Below, one piece after another: positions 23,541 to 34,514 of a stretch of 64,000 nucleotides of DNA (positions within the stretch are counted from its first letter, which is position 1; each line of letters begins with the position of its first letter). The DNA is from Perognathus longimembris pacificus. Lineage: Eukaryota; Chordata; Mammalia; Rodentia; Heteromyidae. A program made the translations under genes and the position numbers. The stretch is taken from assembly GCF_023159225.1 (NCBI RefSeq), contig NC_063172.1, positions 62,802,828 to 62,866,827 on the forward strand. The letters run 5' to 3'. The notes under the pieces were generated by a model that saw nothing but the letters and a program-made list of their open reading frames with translations, ran no database searches and was not told where the DNA came from.

Positions 23541-23791
23541 TTTTTGTTGTTGTTGTTGTTGTTGGCTGTGGGATTTGAACTCAAGGCTTGGGCACTGCCC
23601 CTAAGCCTCTTTGTGATCAAAGCTAGTGTTCTACCACTTGAGACACTTGAGACACTTCAGGTCTTTGACTGGTTAATTGGAGATAAAAGTCCCATGGGAC
23701 CTCACTGCCGGGGCTTCTTTGAACCACAACCCTCAAATCTCAGCCATCTGAGGAGCCAGGATGGAAGATGTAAGCCCCTGGTGCCTGGCTC
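23541..23791 (-). mobile_element. B1-like/Geo composite SINE with AAC-type tail
   Basis: Left (reversed tail) is a GTT run. Then come Geo words ('tttgaactcaaggcttgggc', 'ctaccacttgagacac'), a middle 'ttaattggagataaaagtcc', and B1-like 'tttgaaccacaaccctcaaa' with 'tctcagcc'. A short tandem 'gacacttgagacactt' is an internal duplication. Confidence 0.75.
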
Positions 23792-24054
23792 TGATCTGCT
23801 TTCTTCACACGTTTTTTTTTTTTTTTCCATCATGGTCTGCCTTCTTTCATGTTCTCTCTTTCCTGTGTGAAGTTAAGAGATCAGGATCTTTGATGGACTC
23901 ATGTATGCTGAAAACTATGTTTTGCACTTTGGGCTTTTCATACCTAATTGTTAGATGAATGAGAGCAAGGGGGTCTGACTGTTGCTTAATTTGTTAGCTC
24001 AGTTCAAACACTACCTTGTAAAGTCCACTTTGTCTGGCTCTGTTTCCATATTTT

Positions 24055-24195
24055 TTAATTTAATTTATTTATATTTACTTTTTATTTAATTGTCAAGGTG
24101 AAGTACAGTGGGGTTACAGTTATATACAATAGGTAGTGAGTACATTTCTTTGTCCAACTTGATACCTGCTCCCTCATTTTTCTCACACCTTCCCT

Positions 24196-24232
<37 letters not shown>

Positions 24233-24310
24233 CATTGTACAGTTAGTTTACAGCCTATTGTCTTGTAAGTATGGCTGTTGCATTGCTTTGCCTATTACCC
24301 TTTGTCCTAC
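24055..24310 (-). mobile_element. L1 3'UTR fragment (second lineage) with C35 run
   Basis: Begins 'attgtcaaggtgaag..cagtggggttacag' and keeps the order of the 7.5 kb copy up to 'ttgcctattaccctttgtcc'. The pyrimidine tract that is mixed in other copies is here a pure C run of 35 bases at 24,197-24,231. Confidence 0.8.
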
Positions 24311-24334
24311 GATGGACTGCTTTTTTTCCTGAAT

Positions 24335-24450
24335 AATTACTTATTTATTGTCAAGGTGAAGTCCAGAGGGGTTACAGTTTCATATGTAAGGCAGTGAGTA
24401 CATTTCTTGTACAACTTGCTACCTCCTCCCTCATCTCCCCCCTCCCCGCT
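24335..24450 (-). mobile_element. Second L1 3'UTR fragment (second lineage)
   Basis: Restarts the same 3' end: 'ttattgtcaaggtgaagtcc', 'gaggggttacagtttcatat', 'gtaaggcagtgagtac', 'acctcctccctcat', then CCCCCCTCCCC. A separate, shorter insertion in the same orientation as the preceding copy. Confidence 0.75.
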
Positions 24451-24511
24451 CCTTTTTTTGAGACAGGGCTTCTCTATTCATGTAGCTCAGGATGACCTCA
24501 AACTATTCTAG
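24451..24511 (-). mobile_element. B1-like SINE fragment
   Basis: 'tttttttgagacagggcttc' and 'tagctcaggatgacctcaaa' are the reversed A-tail end of a 7SL-derived B1 element. Only the 3' half survives. Confidence 0.65.
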
Positions 24512-25666
24512 GTGAATAAAGGTCGAAATGTCAGAAGTATGAAAGGATGACAAAATATTTAGGGGCAAGTTATGCCTTCAGCTGACTTTCGTATTCATTA
24601 AAGACTCAGTGTGGAAATTTAAGATATTAACCCAGAAATATGAGATTTACTGAAAGAAAATCCCCCGTGGTCTGATTTTTTTTAAGGAGTGTGATTGATA
24701 TCTAAACTTGGATTCCTGGTAGTTTTTCACATTGCCTTATTGCTCAAAGTAATTTAGTAAGAATGACTCCACTTGGGATTAAATAATCAGCAGATTTCAC
24801 TATGAGAGGCTGGTGGGCTGTCATGTTGGCCTCTGACTTGAGACTCATTTCCCTTGCTCTGAATGGATCAAATAACTCAAGGAGGCGTGGAGGCCCCAGG
24901 AAGCGGATGCTAATGACCGCTAATAGGAGAATTCTGAAATGGGATCAGCACGACTGAGGTAGTATAAATATAGGAGGATCATCTCAATGACAGCTCATAT
25001 ACCATGGGGCAGCACAGCTTCCTGATGTCAGACTTATTACTGTAGACACAGGACAAGAGGTAAACATGCATAAACAAATGCAGCATTCATATTCACAATT
25101 TAATGCACGTGGTATGGGCTGAGGATTTTTAACTGAGATGCATCTTCCCATTTGGTAAGTTATTTCTCCTGACACAGCCTCAAGGAAGATCAAAGACAGC
25201 ATGAAAAAAAAATAGAGATAATGTGCTATGTTATGACTGACTCCAAGTATCTTACCAAAGTATAGTTTCTGTCACCAATTAATTTGACTCATCAACTCTT
25301 AAATGACGTCAATATCATGGACAGTTCTCTGAGTCACAAATCCAAACCACTCTACAGTCCTTGACTGATGCAGAAGTTGTTCATTAAACTGTTTCTCTAG
25401 TTGACATTGTTTGGGCTGGAAGAGAAAAAAAAAATTCTATTTCTTGAACTTCTTCCAAGTAACAAGAGCTCTTAGGCTAAAGGTTTTTTTGCTTTGCTTT
25501 GCTTTTATCTTGTTGTTGTTGTTTTTCTTTTTTGTCTAGAAAGGCAGTACTTGGGTGGTAGATTAAATAAAAATCACTTCTTCAGAGACTTTTCAAGGTG
25601 GGGGAGGAGGCAGGTCTCTCGTGATTTCTGACTTGCAGAAAACCATCATAAAGATATCCTTAATAT
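24512..25666. other. Unique sequence, no gene seen
   Basis: No exon or named repeat. T-rich tracts at 25,480-25,540 are low complexity. Confidence 0.4.
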
Positions 25667-25871
25667 TTTGTTTTTGATTTTTTTGCCAATCCTGGGGCTT
25701 GAACTCAGAGCCTGAACAGTCTCTGGCTTCTTTTTGCTCAAGGCTAGCACTCTACTGCCTGAGCCACAGCGCTACTTCTGGCTCTTTCTATAGACATGGT
25801 GCTGAGGAATCGAACCCAGGGCTTCATGTATACGAGGCAAGCATTCTACCACTAGGCCATATTCCCAGCCC
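25667..25871 (-). mobile_element. IDL-Geo SINE
   Basis: Reversed dimer: T-rich tail, Geo half ('gccaatcctggggcttgaac', 'tttttgctcaaggctagcac', 'gagccacagcgctacttc'), then the ID-like half ('gtgctgaggaatcgaaccca', 'accactaggccatattccca'). Moderately diverged, no clear TSD. Confidence 0.85.
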
Positions 25872-26804
25872 GTCCCCCTTAATATTTTTTATAACATTAA
25901 AGCACTTCTCTATGCAGTCTAATGGATTATTTCAGGTAATTTGTATATTTTTCAAAGAGAAACAAATTGAGACCACAAAGAGGTTGATCCTTTTAGAAGC
26001 TTTGTGAGAAAAAAATGCTCACAGGAAACTGTTTGCTTACTTTTTTCTGATATTTGTTTTAACTTATTCATCCAAAATGATCCTCTTACCCAGGAATTTA
26101 AAATCTCAAGGGTTGAATATGAGATATCTACCAATCAATTATAGCTAAATGGGGTGAATATAGTTTATAGAATGTGTTAATTTGTTTTCCCTTTTTTGTA
26201 AGCCTTCAGGTATTCTTGGATTTTCTCAACAGATAATTAAGCATTCTGTACAGCACTTTTACAGTCCTTGTTAGCATCGATTGGTGACAAGACTTAGCAG
26301 AAAATAAATCACCTTCTTTTTTCAAGTTACCTGAAAACATTTTTTTAAATCTTTTGTTATTTTAGAATACAAGAAAATCAATGGCTAAAGCAGTAATGCT
26401 TTTCATCTACAAGGCTTGAGTAAGAGCAAACATAAAGATGTTATTTATTTCAATCTGTGGTAACTTGTTTTCTTTTGTGAAAAAGAACTTTTCTCCAAAA
26501 TTATGAATGTTTTCATACTGTTTGCATTTGTACCTTTTCTTTGTTTCGACTACTCTGTGTTCTCACTTAGCATTGTCACTTGGCTTTATTATACATTGTT
26601 TCTAACTGCAGGCTTTCATTATTTTCCTAACATCCTTGAAGATATTTCTTAGGCTTATTAAGAATTATTTTCTTTTTTTGTTGTTTCTTCTTATTGGTGC
26701 TTTCCATTCATAGAGATACTTTTTCCTTAGCTATTATTTGATAGAGAAATATTGAACTAATTAATTTTACTACACATAACAAATGAAACTCTTAGGTATT
26801 AAAT
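25872..26804. other. Unique AT-rich DNA, no gene seen
   Basis: Nothing supported. Confidence 0.4.
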
Positions 26805-26945
26805 TGCCATATTTCCCATTTGACAATTCTCCATTAAGAGATTAAGGAATTCACCCAAGTTCATACCATTAAACAAGTAGGGAAGCCTGAATTAAAGCCT
26901 TAACATTTGGACTCCAAAATCTTTAAACATTATACTAGCACATAT
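26805..26945 (+). mobile_element. Ancient MIR SINE, 3' half
   Basis: 'gagattaaggaattcaccca', 'agttcataccattaaacaag', 'gaagcctgaattaaagcc', and 'tggactccaaaatc' follow MIR consensus order with heavy divergence. Confidence 0.6.
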
Positions 26946-27194
26946 TAGATTTAGATGGATAAGTTAGATACAGTTTTCTTAGTGATCATGCACAGGTGAA
27001 TATGATAGTGGGACTAAGAATGAGTAATTAAATAGAGCTTGTACCTAGTAAATGAACTATATGGAAGAGATTTTTGGAGAAATTAGACCTGTAATTATTA
27101 CTTTTCATGAATGATACATGTGAGATTACCAAAAGTTAGAAGGAATCATAGTGTTAGATATAATTAATAATAGCTGGGTTTTTTTTCCCCAATG

Positions 27195-27375
27195 TGCTAG
27201 GCACTCCCCTAAGCAGTTTGTGTATGCCCTCTGAGAAAAGGTGTTGTTATTATATTCATTTTTCTTTCAAGGCCATTGGGTCCTGACTACCCACCTCAGC
27301 ACTTCAGTAAGTTGCTTGGGCGCAGTCATACATGTTTCAGATTTGAAGTAAATGGTCTGGCTCCTAAGTGAACAC
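27195..27375 (+). mobile_element. Ancient MIR SINE
   Basis: 'tgtgctaggcactcccctaa' opens a MIR core. Later 'cagtaagttgcttgggcgca', 'gtcatacatg' and 'tctggctcctaag' match its right side in order. Confidence 0.65.
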
Positions 27376-28064
27376 TCTTGATTATCTTCTCTACGTTTTG
27401 ATTTGTGCAGTTATAAAAATAGAAGATGCCACATGAGCTGGGGAGGCGATAGAAAGTCCAAGGAACAGCACACCAACATCCAGTTTGGAACTGAGCAGTT
27501 GGCCCACAGTGTCCTGGTGGTAGTCATAGGAGTTGGCCAAAATGGCAGTCCAGTTTCACGCTCACCATCCCTGTTTTTCCCCCCTTTGTTCTCCTCTGGC
27601 TCAAAGCTTTGCCCTCCACATCGGTTTTTATCTTAGCCCATTGAAATTCGTCTTCTAGAACAGGAGCTGAAGTCTCTATATTCTGCCATGAAGGTGTGAT
27701 GACTGACTTATTGTGTCTGGGTCTAATGGTAAAGAAACTGAATGTGCATATGACTTTTAGCTATCCATTCGCTTTAGTCCCTTTTCTGCCCTACCTGAGT
27801 AACTTACAAACAGCAGCAGTTGTTTTGACTTATGAGCACAGGTGCTGGAATCTGATGAAGGCCTCCATCCTGTGTCACAATAGAGCAAGTGAGGTTGTAC
27901 AACGGAGCAGAAATTAGGCTGACACTATTTTCTGGGTCAGGAATTCTGTGATAACAGCATTATCCATTCATAAGGAGTGGATTCCCTTTTGGTAGTCTTA
28001 TGTCTTAACTCTGTCACAAGGGCAATTAAATCTCAGTATGATTTGTAGAGATTCAGATTTTTGC
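27376..28064. other. Unique sequence, no gene seen
   Basis: Two frames of 73-77 codons at 27,403-27,917 show no motif and are probably chance. Confidence 0.4.
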
Positions 28065-28165
28065 ACCATTTACCAACTGCTAGATATTTGAGTTCTTTTC
28101 ACATTGGCTATTATAAATAATCTTGCAAGGAACGTGAGTGTACATAAATGTGCAAAGTTTCCTTT
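28065..28165 (-). mobile_element. Ancient L1 ORF2 remnant (weak)
   Basis: 'ttcttttcacattggctatt' and 'ataaataatcttgcaaggaacgtg'-like order recalls the L1 ORF2 C-terminal text 'ggctattgtgaataatgctg'. Short, so tentative. Confidence 0.4.
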
Positions 28166-29265
28166 TCTTTTTTGCCTATTTTTCTTTTTCTTTTTTCCTT
28201 TTTTTTTTTTTGCTGGGAAGAGGACTTGAACTTTGGAACAATATCTGAGTATTTAAAGTGCACCAGAACTAAAGATTTTTTTTTTTAAATCCAGGTTAGA
28301 CTGCTTCACTGAAGGGAAAAACAAAGCAACCTTAAAATGTTCTGAGATTCACTACTGTGCATGCTTTCCGATGATTGCACATTGTTTTGTTTACACTTTC
28401 TGAGATTCTCAGTGAATGGAACCAACCCTAAATTTAGAAATCAGACTCTGTTTTCTATTAAATCTATTTCTGACCTCCTGAGACATCAACTTCTTATATT
28501 CCATTCTATATCTGCATTTGACTAGAAGCATCAACAAATGGGAAGGTATAAAATATTTAAAAACCCAGGAAGCATTCAGGACTGTCAAAATGATCTATCT
28601 CCTAGACATGGCCTTACACTGGAGCTTTTAAGATATATTTGTCCATTTGTATCAAATCTAGATAAAATGGGTACTTTCTTACTAGTTATTGAATTTTCTC
28701 ATAAAACGAACAATAAACTTTAAACTGTGTTTGAAATCTTGCTTCTTTTTATTTCTTTTTAGCCTTTAGTCATGTGACTTCTATGTCTTTCAAAGAGATA
28801 GAATTCTTCAAAATTTGGGGGTTTTGAATACTGAAATGAAAGATCTTTCTGTGGATCAGAACAAAAAACAAAACGAAACAAAAATAAATAAATAAAACCA
28901 AATACCAGATGTTCTCCACTTGGTCTTTTTACTTCTTGCTGAGTTTATCTTAGTAAATGGAAAGAAAAGTTGCCTTTATGGAGATGTAATAAGCCACATT
29001 CAACACAGCATATTTTGGCATGGACCACAAGAAAAGTCACCACACATGGGCTTCTCTACCTACATTGCTGTTTGTAAGGTGCTGGTGTAAGGGCTTTGAA
29101 TGAGAGGAGTCTCAGCATGAGAGTTTACCCACAACATCTATGATCAGAGCCTTAGGGGAAAGCAAAATAGTCTGTCATTAAATTTGATATTCTTTGTGCT
29201 TACTTAGCTTACATTACCTGTGGTTCTATTTTTAGTGAACTCCATAGATTCAGGAAGAGGGACAA

Positions 29266-29268
<3 letters not shown>
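28166..29268. other. Unique sequence, no gene seen
   Basis: Includes T-rich (28,180-28,215) and A-rich (28,860-28,900) tracts only. Confidence 0.4.

Positions 29269-29311
<43 letters not shown>
29269..29311. repeat. (GT)n microsatellite
   Basis: About 21 uninterrupted GT units. Confidence 0.97.
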
Positions 29312-29313
<2 letters not shown>

Positions 29314-29642
29314 TTCGATGATTAGCTTCTTGGTCATAGTCTGGTTTGAATCATTTCTTGGTTTGTGTTTTGCTGTTCCTTAGTAAATCATAGAGAGTTT
29401 TGTGATGTTGAAAATAGAAATTTGGCCTATAACTTATTAAAATATAGCCACCTATACTCTAAAAAAATCAACTATTTCAACAGTCACCACCTATGCAAAA
29501 CATGTATATCTGGATAAGGTAGACAAACAGATACCTTAAAATTAATTCATCTTTGAATTTCCATATGTCCACATTTTATGAGCTCTTTGAATGATAAGTC
29601 GCCAAAGACTACAATGAACTTTATAAATGACATGCCTACTGC

Positions 29643-30174
29643 TGAAAGACCCCCGAGTTTTGGGTGGTCTTTCCCTAGGGAGACCCCTTTCCAAAGATCA
29701 GCGAGACACGCGATGGATGCAAAAGCAAGAGGTTTATTATGGGACGGGTACCCGGGCGTCCAAGTCCTCGCAGGGAGATGGCGCCCCGAGGCTCGATTTG
29801 TGGGGGGTTTTTAAGGGGTTTGCAGAAGCGGTTTACAGAAGCAAGAGGCATAGTTACAGGGTTCTAATTGGTCCTTTCCTTAAAGGGAATTTGCGGTTTT
29901 TCCAGTAATTATGGGTGGTTGTCTGCCTAGCCCTGAGAGTGGTTATCTGTCCTGCCTAGCCTTGAGGGCGGTTACCTGTCCTGCCTAGCCTTGAGGGCGG
30001 TTACCTGCCCTGCCTAGCCTTGGGGGTGGTTATCTGCCCTGCCTAGCCTTGGGGGTGGTTATCTGTCCTGCCTAGCCTTGGGGGTGGTTATCTGCCCTGC
30101 ATGAGGCCCTGAGTTTTGTCAAAATGTCAGCTTATTGCAAGATGGCTTTACATGTGCTTGCTGGGGGGCTTTCA
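29643..30174 (-). mobile_element. Solo LTR of a class I (gammaretrovirus-type) endogenous retrovirus
   Basis: The plus strand opens TGAAAGACCCCC and closes GGGGGGCTTTCA, the inverted ends of a gammaretroviral LTR. The 4-bp direct repeat CTGC sits at 29,639-29,642 and 30,175-30,178, the duplication size expected for this group. Read on the minus strand: U3 with six 29-bp repeats, a CCTTAAAAACC TATA-like box near 29,810, an R/U5 region with CGCCCGGGTACCCG (close to the murine leukaemia virus R region), AATAAA (29,733-29,738 reversed), a GCTTTTGCATCC motif and a U5 end GGGGGTCTTTCA. Length is 532 bp. No internal region or second LTR adjoins it, so it arose by LTR-LTR recombination and encodes no viral protein. 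Confidence 0.92.
29925..30098 (-). promoter_or_regulatory. Six 29-bp tandem repeats in LTR U3
   Basis: Units start at 29,925, 29,954, 29,983, 30,012, 30,041 and 30,070; the next position (30,099) diverges. Each unit reads GCCTAGCC on the plus strand followed by a G-rich core and GGTTATCTG or GGTTACCTG. The TATCT form contains a GATA-factor type site (AGATAA reversed); the other form contains TAACCG on... the minus strand only where the unit has CGGTTA, which fits a MYB-type site. The location is that of the enhancer repeats of gammaretroviral LTRs. The binding claims are inference from motif text. Confidence 0.85.
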
Positions 30175-30178
30175 CTGC

Positions 30179-30674
30179 TACCTACTGCTATGATGGACAA
30201 GAAAGAAATACCTCTGAACGATATTGGAAAAACAGGCTTTGTATTTCCCTTACATATATCCTATCAGTACATTATGCTTATAGTCTTATAAACTTTTCCA
30301 GGCCCAGAATAAATTCAGCAATTTCTTTTGGTCACCAATATTTGATTATTTAACAAGAAAATTTAAAACACTTGAGAATACATTGGAGATTAATTACTGA
30401 GTTTGAAAAGCAAAAATTGAGTTAAAGTGTTAAAGTGATGTATGATGAAATACTCACATCTGTGCCAGCTTCATTTTCTTCATCGATCATTACTCTCAGA
30501 ACATTCCCTAAATGCAGGTTTAGCTATCTGGGTGCCAGCTCACCCAGAAAGCGCAAGGTCATAATTATAATAGTTACTCAGTAGGGAGCCTTAAGATCTA
30601 GGATAAAAATCTAACCCCAAAGACATTTTAGAGAACTGATTGTTTCAAATAATTTAAATAAACCACTTAAATGT
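30179..30674. other. Unique sequence, no gene seen
   Basis: Nothing supported. Confidence 0.4.
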
Positions 30675-30702
30675 ATACACACACACACACACACACACAC
30701 AT
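30675..30702. repeat. (AC)n microsatellite at a SINE tail
   Basis: About 12 AC units directly abutting the tail end of the minus-strand SINE at 30,703. Confidence 0.95.
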
Positions 30703-30919
30703 ATTGTAGGTCGTGAGACTTGAACTCAGCGCCTGGGTGCTGTCCATGAGCTCTTTTGCTCAAGGCTAGCACTCTACCACTTTGAACCACAGCTTCACTT
30801 CTGGTTTTTGAGCAGTAAATAGAAGCTAAAAGTATCACAGAGATGTTTCAAACTTCCATCCTCAGATCTTAGCCTCATGAGTAGTTAGGATTACGTGTGT
30901 GAGCCACTGGAGCCCAGCT
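30703..30919 (-). mobile_element. B1-like/Geo composite SINE
   Basis: Reversed Geo half ('gacttgaactcagcgcctgg', 'tttgctcaaggctagcactc', 'ccactttgaaccacagc'), a middle 'gtaaatagaagctaaaag', and the reversed B1-like half ('catcctcagatcttagcctc', 'taggattac', 'gtgagccactgg'). Confidence 0.85.
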
Positions 30920-31481
30920 ATAATCAATATTTTTAAAGTTTTAAAACTTGTTCTTTCTATATTTTTGTTTTATCCCCCAAGTCAAAAAAGTTCTTTTACA
31001 TACTTGGTGGAGATGGTGATAGTAAGCTAATTTAAGTATAATTAACCCGTGTTATGATTCATAGACTATCAGAGCTAGAAACAACAGCATTTCTGAAATT
31101 CTCTCCCCTTTTTCTAGGCGAAAGTTGAGATCAGCAAAGCTCATTGGGCCCCGGGGAGAACATAGCTGCCCAGTACAACACTCTAAGCACCTGTGCACTT
31201 CACAATTACTTTGTTTATATTCCCAGTATTTCAGTTAAAAGTGACTTCTCCTTGAACACTACAACAAGGTCACAGTAGAATAATGCAACCATGTTTATAA
31301 GGAGTGCTATTAAAGATTTGGTTTGAGTCAAGGAGTGATTTCGAGTGTGAGGCTTAAGTGTCGAGCTGTGCTTAGGTACAAAGTAACGTGAGAAAGACTT
31401 CTTTCAGAAGGAACTTGTGAATACATCTTTTCAGGGAACAGAAATTAACAGTTTGGATTTCTAAGCATTTTCAAATTTATG
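30920..31481. other. Unique sequence; possible MIR-like text at 31.07-31.16 kb
   Basis: 'actatcagagctagaaacaa' followed by 'gttgagatcagcaaagctca' recalls ancient MIR-type SINEs, but is too diverged to assign. Confidence 0.35.
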
Positions 31482-31604
31482 CCAACCTCTCTCCTTCCCT
31501 TCTTCCCTTTTCTCACTCTCTCCTCTCTTGTTTCTCTTCTCCTCCCTCCCTCTCTCCCTTCGCTCTCTTTCTTTCTTTCTCTCTCGCCCTCTCTTTCTGT
31601 GTGT
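31482..31604. repeat. CT-rich low-complexity tract
   Basis: Nearly pure pyrimidine for about 120 bases on the plus strand, with CTTT, CCCT and CTCT units. Confidence 0.9.
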
Positions 31605-31608
31605 AGTC

Positions 31609-31676
31609 TAGGGATTGAACATATACCCTCATTTATTTCTGGTAAGCATTCTACCACCAAGCTAAACGCATAACCC
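31609..31676 (-). mobile_element. ID-like SINE monomer, old
   Basis: 'tctagggattgaacatatac' and 'gcattctaccaccaagctaa' are the reversed B-box end and A-box end of an ID-type, tRNA-derived monomer. The adjoining CT-rich tract would be its expanded A/G-rich tail. Confidence 0.55.
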
Positions 31677-31699
31677 TTTACTTTTGATTTTGAAATATT

Positions 31700-31960
31700 A
31701 ACTTTAAAAAATTATATTTGATAGTCCTTAAGTAGTTGTACAAAGGTGTTACCATTCAATAAATCCATTTATGAATATAATGTGTCTTGATGGATGTCTG
31801 TCCTTTCATTGCTTTCCCCCCTTCCTCCCAAACCTACCTTTCCCCTCATTTTCTTAATTCCATAGACTGTGCATTGAATACATTCTGCTTGCAGAACTAT
31901 CTACATACAGCTCCACACCTTTCAAGTACCAGTTTCCTTAACTTCTTAAGTAAAGTTTTT
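31700..31960 (-). mobile_element. Old L1 3'UTR fragment (third type)
   Basis: 'taagtagttgtacaaaggtg', 'aataaatccatttatgaata', 'aatgtgtcttgatgg', then a T/C-rich stretch. The order is shared with 33,744-34,030 and, in part, 48,256-48,350. This is older than the other two L1 types here. Confidence 0.55.
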
Positions 31961-33068
31961 GTATGGCACAGTGTAGAGTACTAACTTGGTTTTAGTGTGC
32001 ATCTATTTTGAAAGTAGCTTTTCGAATTTTCCTAAAAGGAAGTTAAGCAGTTTGAGAAATAGTATAAAATATTTTAATTCTACTTGCTTATTGTGACTAA
32101 GAAATAAATGTAAGTTGTACAGTTTTTAGTTTTCAAAATACATGTCAAGAATAAAGACTTCCTAGGTCATCTAATTCAGGCTGTTACTGTGTAGATGAAG
32201 AAACTGAGAACAGGTAATGAAACTGAATGTCACTGACTTATTAAAAGTTGCTTTGCCAGCAGATGTCAAACTATGCTTGGTATTGTGGGACCCCATTGCA
32301 TGACAACTGCCACCACTTTTATATATTAAACTAATTGACTTAAGGGAAGATTAAGAGAATTTCACCACTCTTACCTTGTTTGTTTGGATTATTAATGACA
32401 CAGCCGGTGATTGAGAGGGAACTATACATTAAACTGTAAGTCATGCTGTATGAATTAGTAAAGACTTTCTGCTATTAAATCTGTGAGCAATCTTCCTGGT
32501 CCAAAGATTCAAAATTTAGAAACATGAAAAATACAGCAAAATACCACTTTTGTGTTGAAGTTTAAATGTTGTGACTAATGAAAACACACCACAAGCTGCC
32601 TTAGAAATGTTGAAGTCTTACATTTCAGTTGATCCTTATGTACATACACAGAGATATACCATTTGAAGAAAAAGAATCGAAGCCTATTGAACAAAGTAAA
32701 TTCTATGACAAAAATATGATCAGAACATTGAATTATAATGAAATAAAAACCTGAGGAATCTGCCAGCAATGTTGGGGCATCAAAGTTTTCTGTCCTGCAA
32801 CAGCCTGGTCCTAAGATGGACGGTGTGTGAACAGTATTTTAGTGTGGTTCAAGAGAATGTAACGCATGCCTGGAAGGTGGAATGCTAGGTCTTAGGCCCT
32901 GGAGACACACTATTGCTAAGTTTTCACACTCAAGAAAACACTCATGAAAGGATGGTTACTGTGCCTGGACAGGGAGAGGCTAAAGGGAACTTGGAAGACA
33001 CGCTGCAAAATTTCCCAAGGAATGTGATTATTCTGTCAGTGATTTTTACATTGATATAAAAATGTAGC
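31961..33068. other. Unique sequence; weak MIR at about 32,165-32,255
   Basis: 'tgtagatgaagaaactgaga' and its flanks fit the MIR core, nothing else is recognisable. No exon seen. Confidence 0.4.
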
Positions 33069-33262
33069 TTGGCTGCCACGTGTGGTGGTTCACACCTGAA
33101 ACCTCAGCACTCAGGAGGATAAGACAACAAACTACATCACCAAGGACAATCTAGAACTTGAAAAACCCTTTCCCCAAACACCAAAGTTTGGGGTTTTACT
33201 ACCGGTGAGGGAATTCGCCTAGGAAACACAATGCTCTGGGCTTGAACCTCGGCATTGCAATA
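33069..33262 (+). mobile_element. B1-like plus ID-like composite SINE, old
   Basis: 'cacgtgtggtggttcacacc' and 'cctcagcactcaggagga' mark a B1-type left part. 'actaccggtgagggaattcg' and 'gggcttgaacctcggcattg' mark an ID-type right part. It lacks the Geo module, unlike most composites in this window. Confidence 0.5.
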
Positions 33263-33398
33263 AAATTATGATAGTAATAATGATCATAAGAATTGATTTT
33301 TGTTAATAACAATTTGATTTACCTTGGCTGCAGAACTGTATTCTGGTTGTTCTTTATTGTGTTGCATATACCATGAATATCAAGAAACCTTTTTAGCT

Positions 33399-33404
<6 letters not shown>

Positions 33405-33434
<30 letters not shown>

Positions 33435-33624
33435 CAGTCCTGGGCCTTGGACTCAGGGCCTGAGCACTGTCCCTGGCTTCTTTTTGCTCAAGGCTAGCAC
33501 TCTGCCACCTGAGCCACAGCGCTCCTTCTGGCCGTTTTCCACATATGTGGTACTGGGGAATTGAACCGAGAGCTTCATGTGTAGGAGGCAAGCGCTCTTG
33601 CCACTAGGCCATATTCCCAGCCCC
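33405..33624 (-). mobile_element. IDL-Geo SINE
   Basis: Long T tail (about 33,404-33,432), reversed Geo half ('gccagtcctgggccttggac'), reversed ID-like half ending 'ccatattcccagcccc'. The flanks TTTTTAGCTGTTCTT (33,390-33,404) and TTTTTAGCTATTCTT (33,625-33,639) form a TSD with one mismatch. Confidence 0.9.
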
Positions 33625-33743
33625 TTTTTAGCTATTCTTAAGAACCTTGTTCCTGATATACATGTTATTCACCTGGATTCACCATTATCTCATTGAATGG
33701 GAGGGTTTCTTTTAGAATATTCCTTTAGGGTAGATTTAAAAGA

Positions 33744-34030
33744 TATTGTTATCTTTAAGTAGTTATACAAAAGAGTTGACATTTAACAACACAGTTTATG
33801 AAAACAATATATCTTGATCAATGAGACCCTTTCAACATTCTCACCCATCCCTCCCCAACTCAGCCCTTCTCTCACTCTTCTTAACTTCCTAGGATATATG
33901 TTGGATTATTGTCTGGATTTTCCACTCTTCTCCTCTTCATTTGTTGATGCCTTTCACCTTATTCCCACTCTACCTCTTTTGAGTACCTACTTCCTGGAGT
34001 TTATTTTGCTGAACTTTGATTTTAGCATTC
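33744..34030 (-). mobile_element. Old L1 3'UTR fragment (third type)
   Basis: 'tttaagtagttatacaaaag', 'caacacagtttatgaaaac', 'aatatatcttgatcaatgag', 'ctcacccatccctcccc'. Same order as 31,700-31,960. Confidence 0.55.
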
Positions 34031-34162
34031 CTTTATCTGGGGTAGCAGGATGAGTAGTCAGCGGATGTGTGAACAACTGTATACCAAATTTTCAGTCCAC
34101 CTTATCCTCAGTATAAGTATTTCCCAATACTTTATTCAATATAGGCCAAATTAAAATACTTA

Positions 34163-34232
34163 TGGGGCTAGGAGTATTGTACATGTCCTGAATTCACGAA
34201 GCCCTCGGTTTAAAGTCTAGCACTGCAGGGGG
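34163..34232 (+). mobile_element. ID-like SINE monomer, old
   Basis: 'ggggctaggagtattgtaca' followed by 'gaagccctcggtttaaagtc' and 'agcactgca'. No Geo half; it runs directly into the purine-rich tract that probably grew from its tail. Confidence 0.6.
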
Positions 34233-34452
34233 AAGAAAAAAAAAGAAAAAGATAGAGATAGAGAGGGTGGAAGGAAAGAAGGAAGGAAGGAAGGAGAGAC
34301 GGAGGAAGGGAAGGAAGAATGGAAAGAAAATGAAAGAATGAAAGCAGATAATGAAAAAGGAAAGAACGGAAGAAGAAAGAAGGAAGGGAGGGAGGGAAGA
34401 AAGAAGGAAATAATGGAAATGGTGGCAGGAGAAGAAAGGAGAGGAAAGGAAT
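34233..34452. repeat. Purine-rich (GA/GGAA) tract
   Basis: About 220 bases almost entirely A and G on the plus strand, with GGAAG, GAAAG and AGAG units; irregular rather than a clean microsatellite. Confidence 0.92.
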
Positions 34453-34514
34453 TAGTTATATATCAAGATGACATATAGTCCTAATGTTTCCTGCTTTTAT
34501 TAAAACAATTCCAG

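Noticed and set aside
29925..30098. 29-bp repeats resembling a CRISPR array
   Set aside because: The units are head-to-tail without spacers and lie inside a retroviral LTR of a mammalian genome.
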